From an uncultured Clostridia bacterium (GTDB taxonomy: Bacteria; Bacillota; Clostridia; Christensenellales; UBA1242), in assembly GCA_934771675.1 (NCBI GenBank), contig CAKVMF010000074.1, forward strand, positions 1 to 5,306: a stretch of DNA of 5,306 nucleotides, written 5' to 3'. Every line of letters begins with the position of its first letter. The stretch's first letter is position 1. A program made the position numbers and the translations under genes. The notes below the pieces were generated by a model. The model had not been told where the DNA came from and made no database searches. It saw only the letters and a list, made by a program, of their open reading frames with translations. Of this stretch, positions 1 through 5,306 are shown in pieces.

Positions 1-162
1 GGCTTGAGTTTGGCCTATAATCCGACAGAGCAAATTTTGGAAGTGTCGGCTGATGAAGACTTTAAGCTTGCTTATGAAAATAAAATTATGAATGAAGTAG
101 CCAGAGTTTATGCAGTTAATTATCGTAACCGCTATGCTTCTAAAATTATGATAGCGGACTGA
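1..162 (+). CDS. 3' end of an unrecognised protein (53 residues visible)
   Basis: An open frame runs from the first base of the window to a TGA at 160-162, so only the C-terminus is visible and the start lies upstream. The visible part is soluble and mixed acidic/basic. It has no membrane segment and ends in a Tyr/Arg/Asn-rich stretch (VYAVNYRNRYASKIMIAD). I do not recognise the family and assign no function. It is supported as coding by the uninterrupted frame, the codon choice, and the clean stop followed by an AT-rich spacer before the next ribosome binding site. Only a weak A-run/T-run pair (179-196) follows it, so it is unclear whether transcription ends before the DUF378 gene. The frame could in principle be a chance one, since only 53 codons are seen. 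Confidence 0.6.
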   Translation, partial: GLSLAYNPTEQILEVSADEDFKLAYENKIMNEVARVYAVNYRNRYASKIMIAD

Positions 163-256
163 TATTATATAATCCTTGAAAAAAATAGGCTTTTTTAAAT
201 GAAATATCGTTTAAATTTGCCAAACTGAACATATTTAATAATTGCTTATGTTTTTT

Positions 257-262
257 AAGGAG
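257..262 (+). promoter_or_regulatory. Ribosome binding site of the DUF378 gene
   Basis: AAGGAG lies 7 bases before the ATG at 270. It is a full-strength Shine-Dalgarno sequence and fixes the start of this very short gene. No convincing -35/-10 pair was found in the spacer 163-256. Confidence 0.8.
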
Positions 263-269
263 AAGTAAA

Positions 270-452
270 ATGATAGATAAAATAGCTCTTATTTTAACGA
301 TAATCGGCGGAATTAACTGGGGATTGATTGGAATTACCAAGCTTAATTTAGTTGAATTAATTTTTGGCTTTGCACCGATATTAGTTACAATTATATATAT
401 TTTGGTTGGCTTGGCCGCGTGTTACACTCTTTACGCTTATTGGGCAAGATAA
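270..452 (+). CDS. DUF378 family (YuzA-like) small membrane protein
   Basis: This 60-residue protein consists of two hydrophobic helices (about residues 3-21 and 36-57) joined by a short loop, so it should sit in the inner membrane. The first helix carries the family signature GGINWGLIG (13-21), and the second the usual YILVGLA-type end (43-49). This arrangement and the length match DUF378/YuzA proteins, whose molecular role is not known. The start is supported by an AAGGAG site 7 bases upstream. It is the first of three plus-strand genes, but 112 bases and a likely promoter separate it from the glycosyltransferase, so co-transcription is doubtful. Family call: confident from the motif. Function: unknown. 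Confidence 0.88.
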   Translation: MIDKIALILTIIGGINWGLIGITKLNLVELIFGFAPILVTIIYILVGLAACYTLYAYWAR

Positions 453-507
453 TTTTAAATCGCTGTCAACAAAATTTATAATTTATTGAATATCAGAAAA
501 AAGAAAC

Positions 508-535
508 TTGCATTAATCTCGTAAGTAAATATAAT
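508..535 (+). promoter_or_regulatory. Likely sigma70-type promoter of the glycosyltransferase gene
   Basis: A perfect TATAAT at 530-535 has TTGCAT (508-513) 16 bases before it. Only the first three bases of the -35 match consensus. Transcription would start near 542 and give a leader of about 23 bases that includes the GGGAGAG ribosome binding site. The -10 is strong, but chance TATAAT hexamers are common in DNA this AT-rich. Confidence 0.45.
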
Positions 536-564
536 TGTCTTAATTTACAATCGGGAGAGATGTA

Positions 565-2076
565 ATGATTGAAAATATACGCAAAACATCTTTAATTAAT
601 AAGGTTAATAGGGATAACATACTTTTAGTGTGTATATTTTCAATATTTTTTTGTTTTGTCATTTTAAATTGTTTTTATACGTTATCTTATTTAATTGATT
701 CTTTAGAGCATATTCAGGCTTCGTGGTTGGTTAGTATAGGCAAAATACCCTATAGAGATTTTTTTGAACATCACAATCCTTTAATATGGTATCTTTTGGC
801 TCCAATAGTTAAGTTCTTAGAATATAATTTTTCTGTAGTCTATATATGTAGAATAATTGCTGTTTTAGGATATTTTTCGTGTTTTCTGATATTATACCAT
901 ATTATTTCCAAGCATTTGGCTAATAAGCAAATAGCATTATATACTATGCTGTATATAATGCTTCTTCCTCTCGGAACTGTTATTATTGATATACGACCGG
1001 ATATCTTTATGTTGATGTGCCAACTTCTGAGCTTGAATTATTTGTATAATTATCTGGATAGTAAACGTCGTAAAGATTTAATTGTTTCTTATGTAATGAT
1101 AAGCTTTTCTTTTTTATTTTTACAAAAAAGTTTATTTTTTATCTTTTGTTTCGGTTTAGGTAGTTTATATTTGCTATATAAGAAAAGCTTAAAATTTAAA
1201 GATTGTTTGATTGCCGGCTCAGTTGCTCTAATTCCATTATTGGTGTTTGCAATTTATTTATATGTTACGGATTCTTGGAAAGAATATTGTTTCTATAATT
1301 ATCCATTTAATTTACAGCTTATAAAATATTATGGTAATGTTAACTATTATACCAACAATTTTGATGTTTGGCTTTTTATATCATTTCTTGTTTTTATCAG
1401 ATTATGTCCTAAAGATGATAAATATATATTTTTAGCCGTAATTGTGTTTGGACAGGTGATTTCGTTAATTAATTTTGCTCCATATTCACATTATTATGTT
1501 CCGTGTTTGTTGTTTTGTGCGGTAACAATGGGATATTGTCTGCAAAAGTTGGTTTCATTTAAATCGTATATGTTGTATGTAATATATGCAGCGATATTAT
1601 TTTTTTCTGCTAGCGGGTTACTGAAAAATAGTAGTCAGTATTCTACTGAATTGTTTGAATATATTAAATATTCGATTCAACCGCAAAATAAAGTCTTAAA
1701 TCTCGGTAATGGATGTATTTATTGTCAACCAGTAGGTTATTATTGGTTTGGTTTTGGTAATGTTGTAGTAATTGATGATGTTTTTAATTTTAGAAATATA
1801 AATTTAAATCAAATTATTTCTTCTCAAAAAGCTGATTATATCTACATATATAAAGGGCGGAATCATATTTATGATAATCAGAACAGATTTAACATTCTTC
1901 TTAATAAGATGATTATTAAAGCGGCCGTAAATTCAAAAAAATCAGAAGAATATATTTCTAAAATAAAAGAAGTTGAGTTCGACTATTGGAACATAGATTA
2001 TGATGAATTAACCAGATATTATGTGAAAGTAAAGGAACTCACCGATAGAGAAATTTGGAAGAGTAAAAATATCTAA
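565..2076 (+). CDS. GT39-like (GT-C fold) membrane glycosyltransferase
   Basis: This 503-residue protein is probably a polyprenyl-phosphate-sugar-dependent glycosyltransferase that works from the periplasmic side of the inner membrane. After a first membrane helix (about 19-42) comes the conserved extracytoplasmic loop with D45 and E48 (DSLEH), the usual place of the catalytic acid in GT-C enzymes. It is followed by IPYRDFFEHHNPLIWYLLAP (61-80), a hallmark of bacterial GT39-like proteins, and by DIRPD (142-146). About ten hydrophobic segments extend to residue 351. Residues about 355-503 are hydrophilic and include a CIYC motif (384-387), suggesting a soluble C-terminal domain. Length fits the family (roughly 450-550). 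The ATG has GGGAGAG 5-6 bases upstream. G+C is very low (22-23% in two sampled lines), which suggests recent acquisition. No partner sugar-phosphate transferase or flippase is visible, so donor and acceptor cannot be named. Confidence 0.82.
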   Translation: MIENIRKTSLINKVNRDNILLVCIFSIFFCFVILNCFYTLSYLIDSLEHIQASWLVSIGKIPYRDFFEHHNPLIWYLLAPIVKFLEYNFSVVYICRIIAVLGYFSCFLILYHIISKHLANKQIALYTMLYIMLLPLGTVIIDIRPDIFMLMCQLLSLNYLYNYLDSKRRKDLIVSYVMISFSFLFLQKSLFFIFCFGLGSLYLLYKKSLKFKDCLIAGSVALIPLLVFAIYLYVTDSWKEYCFYNYPFNLQLIKYYGNVNYYTNNFDVWLFISFLVFIRLCPKDDKYIFLAVIVFGQVISLINFAPYSHYYVPCLLFCAVTMGYCLQKLVSFKSYMLYVIYAAILFFSASGLLKNSSQYSTELFEYIKYSIQPQNKVLNLGNGCIYCQPVGYYWFGFGNVVVIDDVFNFRNINLNQIISSQKADYIYIYKGRNHIYDNQNRFNILLNKMIIKAAVNSKKSEEYISKIKEVEFDYWNIDYDELTRYYVKVKELTDREIWKSKNI

Positions 2077-2214
2077 TTAATTTAACGTATTAGATTCAAA
2101 AATAAAGATGAAGTTGGATTTTTTTATAATGCGAGGTCCTGAGGTTTGTGGTAAATCAGTTTTTATGTATCTATTTTAGCCGAAAATATATTTTTGCCAA
2201 TAAATATTTGATGG

Positions 2215-2243
2215 TTGACACTCTTTTGATATTTTGTTACCAA
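2215..2243 (+). promoter_or_regulatory. Likely promoter of the 196-residue gene
   Basis: A perfect TTGACA -35 (2215-2220) is followed after 17 bases by TACCAA (2238-2243), a weak -10. The -10 is preceded by TG at 2235-2236, the extended -10 position. The start point would be near 2250, leaving about 17 bases of leader that contain AAGGAG. A better-looking TATAAT at 2244-2249 is 23 bases from the -35 and too close to the ribosome binding site to be the -10. Confidence 0.45.
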
Positions 2244-2253
2244 TATAATAAGT

Positions 2254-2259
2254 AAGGAG
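2254..2259 (+). promoter_or_regulatory. Ribosome binding site of the 196-residue gene
   Basis: AAGGAG, 7 bases before the ATG at 2267. It decides the start codon. Confidence 0.8.
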
Positions 2260-2266
2260 AATTTCA

Positions 2267-2857
2267 ATGATTGAAAATGATAAGACGACTCCGACAGCTA
2301 AGAAAATTAATAAACGATTTTGGTTTATACTTGGTTTGATTTCTGTTTTTGCGTTAGGCTTGGTTATAAGTTATAACCAAGTTGAAAATACGGAAAAAAC
2401 TGATAAAAAACTTCAAACAAGTTTGGCTGTCAGCATACTTTATCGGCAAATTAACGGATATCCGCAAGCTTGTGCTGACAGTGGATATACGATGAATGAG
2501 TTTTCACAGAAATTTGTAAAAAGGTATCAATCGGAAATCAATCAAATAAAAAACGCCGCTCTGAATTATAATTATACTTTAGAAGAATTGTTTTCTGATT
2601 TAGATAATAATTCTGAAATTAGAAATCAGATGGTAGATGAAATTAAAATAGAATTGGAGCAGGTAAGACGACAAATAATTTTGTCGGCGTTGCGGGAACA
2701 TTCAGGACAAGCCGAACCTGAATGGTCAGATGATTTTGACAATTTGCTTACAATGGCTGAATTATGCCAAATGCTGGATAAAGAACCTGATGATTATTTT
2801 TCAGCCTTTGATGCCAATACGTTGCCGCAACTAAAAAACATTATTTCCGAACTTTAA
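2267..2857 (+). CDS. Membrane-anchored extracytoplasmic protein, family not recognised
   Basis: The protein has 196 residues. The first 17 are positively charged (K12, K13, K16, R17). A single hydrophobic helix follows at about 18-35 with no obvious signal peptidase site and no lipobox, so it reads as an uncleaved N-in/C-out anchor. The remaining 160 residues are hydrophilic and largely helical by composition, with acidic runs near the end (154-157, 171-176). Two cysteines, C69 (in INGYPQACADSGYT) and C167 (in AELCQML), could form a disulfide outside the cytoplasm. The NGYPxxC element and the downstream Phe/Tyr pattern look like a small helical domain, but I cannot name it. It has its own promoter and a strong terminator directly after the stop, so it is probably a single-gene unit. 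G+C (33% and 42% in two sampled lines) is higher than in both neighbours. Confidence 0.85.
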   Translation: MIENDKTTPTAKKINKRFWFILGLISVFALGLVISYNQVENTEKTDKKLQTSLAVSILYRQINGYPQACADSGYTMNEFSQKFVKRYQSEINQIKNAALNYNYTLEELFSDLDNNSEIRNQMVDEIKIELEQVRRQIILSALREHSGQAEPEWSDDFDNLLTMAELCQMLDKEPDDYFSAFDANTLPQLKNIISEL

Positions 2858-2861
2858 GAAA

Positions 2862-2887
2862 AAAAAGCTGTCAACCGACAGCTTTTT
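2862..2887. terminator. Bidirectional intrinsic terminator
   Basis: An 11-bp perfect stem (AAAAAGCTGTC at 2862-2872, GACAGCTTTTT at 2877-2887) encloses a 4-base loop, AACC. On the plus strand the stem ends in five T's, 4 bases after the stop of the 196-residue gene. On the minus strand the A-run 2859-2866 becomes eight U's, ending the restriction-modification operon 13 bases after the endonuclease stop. The hairpin separates convergent genes and should work in both directions, with the longer U-tract favouring the minus strand. Confidence 0.92.
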
Positions 2888-2900
2888 GATAAAATATTGA

Positions 2901-3953
2901 TTATATTATATCTGTAGAAAGTTTATCATAATGGCGATTTTTAATAACATCTGGTATATTATTAATAGGTGGAAATTCTTTTATAATTTCATTTCTTAAA
3001 CAATTTAATAATTTTTCTCCGGCAATTTCAGAGTATTTACCTCTTAGTGCTTTTTCATACCATTTAATGAGATCATCTTCTGTTATAATACTTTGAATTT
3101 TGCTTTTCCATCCAATTTGTGTTAAAAGTGATAAAATAATGTCTTTCTCAGCATTTTTACACACGATTACTATTCTATCTGAGGATACATTATTTACAAT
3201 ATTTTCTGCTAATTCAATATCTAAACTAAGATGTTTTATCTGAATTGCAGGCCCCCAATTAGAATACATATCTAAACCCCTATCAGCAGCATTGGTTACA
3301 CCAACGCGATAAACTTTTGCATCTTGGATATATTGTGGGTTTTTAAAGTCTAAACACATAACTTTTCGAGTAAAATCAGAAAATTCGGTTAGTAGATCAA
3401 AGTTATTTTTTTCAATAGACACCTCAACTTTTAATTTTAGTATATCTACCAATGTTGCAAATAGTGCATAAACTATAATTTCATAGACTTTATCTAAACT
3501 TCGTTTAAGTCCAGCTTCTTTCCAAAATGAATCAATTAAGTGTTTTACCTCAAATGTATTAATAGTTGAATTAATGCAATAATGTAATGCAGTTGATAAT
3601 TGGTTGTGTTTATCTATAAATTTTTTGTATATATAAGCCTCAATAGCTCCACCAGTGTTCTTATTTTTTATTCCTAAAGCATTTATATATTTAGGAGGAA
3701 GGGCATTATTTTCAAATAGATTATCTTGGAATTTTGCACTACTAGTACATACTCTTCCTAATAATTCAATACAGATATCATCACGCCATTTTTTGCTTCT
3801 ATTTCTATAGTCTTCTAATTTGAGTAAATCTATATCATTATTAATACGGTCATGATATAAAATTTCAGCGATTTGAATGGGTTTATAAAAATGAACTCTT
3901 GACTTGCTCAATATTAAATCTAATGCGTTTTTAGCTTCTTTGAAAATGGTCAT
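2901..3953 (-). CDS. HaeII-family type II restriction endonuclease
   Basis: This 350-residue protein matches my recollection of the HaeII endonuclease family (RE_HaeII) over its whole length. The N-terminus has KSRVHFYKPIQIAEILY (17-33), then GRVCTSSAKFQDNLF (66-80), and the best-conserved block is RVGVTNAADRGLDM (216-229) followed by AIQIKHLSLD (236-245). D228 with Q238-x-K240 resembles a PD-(D/E)xK core in which the middle acid is glutamine; that assignment is inferred. IVIVCK (261-266) and KALRGKYS (301-308) are further family-like stretches. Family members cut RGCGCY. The gene overlaps the methyltransferase by 4 bases (ATGA), and AAGGA at 3966-3962, inside the methyltransferase end, lies 8 bases before its ATG, so its translation is probably coupled. 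The frame is intact and no key block is missing, so it should be active. Actual specificity is not shown by the sequence. Confidence 0.85.
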   Translation of the reverse strand: MTIFKEAKNALDLILSKSRVHFYKPIQIAEILYHDRINNDIDLLKLEDYRNRSKKWRDDICIELLGRVCTSSAKFQDNLFENNALPPKYINALGIKNKNTGGAIEAYIYKKFIDKHNQLSTALHYCINSTINTFEVKHLIDSFWKEAGLKRSLDKVYEIIVYALFATLVDILKLKVEVSIEKNNFDLLTEFSDFTRKVMCLDFKNPQYIQDAKVYRVGVTNAADRGLDMYSNWGPAIQIKHLSLDIELAENIVNNVSSDRIVIVCKNAEKDIILSLLTQIGWKSKIQSIITEDDLIKWYEKALRGKYSEIAGEKLLNCLRNEIIKEFPPINNIPDVIKNRHYDKLSTDII

Positions 3954-4927
3954 AGTAGGATTCCTTGCTTTAGTATATTAGATTTGTTTTTATGTATACG
4001 CTTATGAGGTGATGTTAATGCTTTTATCATTTCTGTAGCAACAGCTTTAATTACGGGAACAGCAACAGAATTACCACATTGTTTTTTTATTTTGCTGTAG
4101 GGTAGAACTATTTTAAAACTATCTGGAAATCCCTGTATACGCAACATTTCTCTTTCTGTTGGGCGTCTTTCATCATTTATAAGTATATAGTTTGCAGAAG
4201 CTCCAGCTCTTAGGGCTGATGAATAAGGGTGAGGTGTAATGGATCCGGATATATTCTCGTGAGATATATAGGGTTTAGGATAGTTTTTGTCTTTTATTCT
4301 TTCTAATCTGGATTTTTTTATTTTTGCATTGACATAATACTTTTTATCAACATTTTGTTCTAGTATGTCTTTTAATGATTTACGTTTTTCTATAGAAACT
4401 GGTGTAGGAAAATGAAAATCAACATTTTCAAAAAATCCAACAATAATTATACGTTCTCTGTTTTGTGGAACTCCAAAATCTAAAGCATTTAATACTTGTG
4501 CATAAACATTGTAACCTAAATTTTGAAGATGCTCTTTTATAATTCTAAAAGTATTTCCTCTATCGTGAGATAAAAGATTTTTAACGTTTTCCAACATAAA
4601 AGCTTTAGGATGTTTTTCTCTTAAAATTCTTTCAATTTCAAAGAAAAGAGTTCCGGAAGTTTCATTTGCAAATCCTTCTTTTTTACCGATGATAGAAAAT
4701 GATTGGCACGGAAATCCACCTAGTAGTATATCAAAATCAGGTATTTCACTGGTTTTTATCTTTGTAATATCTCCAGACGGGTGTTCCCCAAAATTAGCTT
4801 TATATGTAGCACAAGCATCTTCATCAAATTCAGATGAAAATACGCAAGATCCACCTAGAGCCTCAAAACCAAGTCTTATACCTCCAATACCAGCAAATAA
4901 ATCTATAAATCTAAAATTACTCTGCAC
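3950..4927 (-). CDS. DNA (cytosine-5) methyltransferase of a HaeII-like type II system
   Basis: This 325-residue enzyme transfers the methyl group of S-adenosylmethionine to cytosine C5 and would protect host sites from the adjoining nuclease. All main motifs are present in order: motif I DLFAGIGG (9-16), the acidic SAM contact E33, GDIT (52-55), motif IV GGFPCQSFS (70-78) with catalytic C74, motif VI ENV (113-115), motif VIII QNRER (155-159), a short target-recognition region (about 165-253), motif IX RRPTEREMLRIQGFPDSF (254-271) and motif X QCGNSVAVPV (283-292). Length suits a single-domain type II enzyme. The start is GTG: an in-frame stop lies four codons upstream (4937-4939), and motif I begins at residue 9, so no other start fits. 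Only a weak AGAG (4938-4935) precedes it. It is the first gene of the operon. RGCGCY specificity is inferred from the partner. Confidence 0.96.
   Translation of the reverse strand: MQSNFRFIDLFAGIGGIRLGFEALGGSCVFSSEFDEDACATYKANFGEHPSGDITKIKTSEIPDFDILLGGFPCQSFSIIGKKEGFANETSGTLFFEIERILREKHPKAFMLENVKNLLSHDRGNTFRIIKEHLQNLGYNVYAQVLNALDFGVPQNRERIIIVGFFENVDFHFPTPVSIEKRKSLKDILEQNVDKKYYVNAKIKKSRLERIKDKNYPKPYISHENISGSITPHPYSSALRAGASANYILINDERRPTEREMLRIQGFPDSFKIVLPYSKIKKQCGNSVAVPVIKAVATEMIKALTSPHKRIHKNKSNILKQGILL
3962..3966 (-). promoter_or_regulatory. Ribosome binding site of the endonuclease, inside the methyltransferase gene
   Basis: On the minus strand AAGGA sits 8 bases before the endonuclease ATG (3953-3951), within the last codons of the methyltransferase. 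Together with the ATGA overlap it supports coupled re-initiation. Confidence 0.6.
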
Positions 4928-4955
4928 TATACATCTCTATCTTTAGTTTTTTTAT

Positions 4956-4984
4956 ATCATAGCAGATAATTTATTTAATATCCA
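4956..4984 (-). promoter_or_regulatory. Likely promoter of the restriction-modification operon
   Basis: Read on the minus strand, TGGATA (4984-4979; 4 of 6 -35 bases) is followed after 17 bases by TATGAT (4961-4956; 5 of 6 -10 bases). A TGC directly before the -10 makes it an extended -10. Transcription would begin near 4949, about 21 bases before the GTG start. No terminator is seen between the permease stop and this site, so read-through from the permease operon could also reach the cassette. Confidence 0.5.
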
Positions 4985-5013
4985 CTATAAATGTAATATC
5001 ATACACTTAAATA

Positions 5014-5306
5014 TTATTCATAACGCAGGGCGTTTATAGGGTTGAGAAGTGAGGCTTTATATGCAGGAAAAAAGCCAAACAGCAAACCGACAATGCCGGA
5101 AAAACTGAAAGGAAGCACTACATAAAACGCCGCTAATTCAGCCGAAATCGAAGTTAGTTTCGGTAAAATATAAACTCCGGCAATGCCGAACATAACTCCA
5201 ATTAAACCGCCGATTAAAGACAAAATCAGTGCTTCCATTAAAAACTGCAAGCGAATATCCCAACGTTTTGCGCCAATAGCCATACGAATGCCTATTTCTC
5301 TGGTGC
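5014..5306 (-). CDS. MacB/FtsX-type ABC transporter permease, C-terminal part
   Basis: The gene enters from the right edge and ends at a TAA (5016-5014). Ninety-six residues are visible. The ATG at 5283-5281 is internal, because the frame continues upstream as TREIGIRMAIGAKRWDIR, the characteristic cytoplasmic block of MacB-type permeases. Two hydrophobic segments follow (about 24-47 and 62-82 of the visible part). The C-terminus FFPAYKASLLNPINALRYE is the standard ending of the family, in which the Pro-Ala and Ala-Leu-Arg positions are widely conserved. Such permeases work with an ATPase and often a periplasmic adaptor to move peptides, lipoproteins, macrolides or other substrates across the envelope, or act mechanically; the substrate cannot be read from this fragment. 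G+C is about 40%, clearly above the neighbouring cassette. Partner genes would lie beyond the window. Confidence 0.92.
   Translation of the reverse strand, partial: TREIGIRMAIGAKRWDIRLQFLMEALILSLIGGLIGVMFGIAGVYILPKLTSISAELAAFYVVLPFSFSGIVGLLFGFFPAYKASLLNPINALRYE

Larger units (their letters stand above)
2077..2266 (+). other. AT-rich intergenic spacer
   Basis: This 190-base gap lies between the glycosyltransferase and the 196-residue gene. Its distal part carries the likely promoter and ribosome binding site of the downstream gene. A 7-bp inverted repeat (ATCTAAT at 2071-2077, ATTAGAT at 2089-2095) straddles the glycosyltransferase stop, but no T-run follows it, so it is a poor terminator candidate. 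Nothing else recognisable is present. Confidence 0.5.

Noticed and set aside
179..196. A-run and T-run that could pair as a terminator after the first gene
   Set aside because: The stem would be six A-T pairs only with no G-C pairs, too weak for an intrinsic terminator.
146..340. 64-codon minus-strand open frame opposite the DUF378 gene
   Set aside because: It overlaps a well-supported gene with a strong ribosome binding site and reads as low-complexity hydrophobic sequence with no family resemblance.
2071..2095. 7-bp inverted repeat across the stop of the glycosyltransferase
   Set aside because: AT-rich arms, an 11-base loop and no following T-run. It is expected by chance in such AT-rich sequence.
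2108..2179. Short plus-strand frame of 23 codons in the spacer, containing a GKS tripeptide
   Set aside because: There is no Shine-Dalgarno sequence before it and no sign of conservation. The P-loop-like tripeptide is too short to mean anything.
2267..2278. The same 12 bases (ATGATTGAAAAT) begin both the glycosyltransferase (565-576) and the 196-residue gene
   Set aside because: Similarity stops immediately on both sides. The shared start is probably chance plus a common AT-rich early-codon preference rather than a duplication.
4689..4946. 85-codon plus-strand open frame inside the methyltransferase
   Set aside because: It lies opposite motifs I-IV of an unmistakable methyltransferase and has no credible ribosome binding site or family match.
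4988..5013. Imperfect palindrome TGTATGATATTACA (minus strand) upstream of the restriction-modification promoter, possible operator
   Set aside because: The arms match over only four bases and no controller protein gene is nearby to bind it.

Overview
The window is AT-rich DNA that reads as a Gram-negative bacterium with ordinary AAGGAG-type ribosome binding sites. Envelope-type genes dominate: a MacB/FtsX-type permease, a GT-C fold glycosyltransferase, a DUF378 protein and a membrane-anchored extracytoplasmic protein. The combination would fit an uncultured, possibly host-associated proteobacterium, but nothing here is a taxonomic marker, so that is a guess.

Layout, left to right. Positions 1-162 (+) hold the 3' end of an unrecognised gene. 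A 60-residue DUF378 (YuzA-like) membrane protein follows at 270-452 (+). At 565-2076 (+) is a 503-residue polytopic protein of the GT39-like glycosyltransferase kind, with its own likely promoter. At 2267-2857 (+), behind a TTGACA-type promoter, is a 196-residue protein with one N-terminal membrane anchor and no recognised family. A strong hairpin at 2862-2887 has T/U runs on both strands and should end transcription from both sides. On the minus strand, a C5-cytosine methyltransferase (4927 down to 3950) and a HaeII-family restriction endonuclease (3953 down to 2901) form a two-gene operon with a 4-base ATGA overlap. Upstream of it, also on the minus strand, is the C-terminal end of a MacB/FtsX-type ABC permease (5306 down to 5014, cut by the window edge).

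The clearest system is a complete type II restriction-modification pair. The methyltransferase would protect host DNA and the nuclease would cut unmodified DNA, by homology at RGCGCY (the HaeII specificity). The order M then R, the translational coupling, the GTG start of M and the absence of a controller gene suggest regulation through gene order and translation. No RGCGCY site occurs in this window.

Base composition is patchy. Hand counts of sampled 60-base lines give about 40% G+C in the permease end, 22-23% in the glycosyltransferase, 23-30% in the restriction-modification pair, and 33-42% in the 196-residue gene. This fits two acquired segments (the glycosyltransferase and the restriction-modification cassette) set among older genes.
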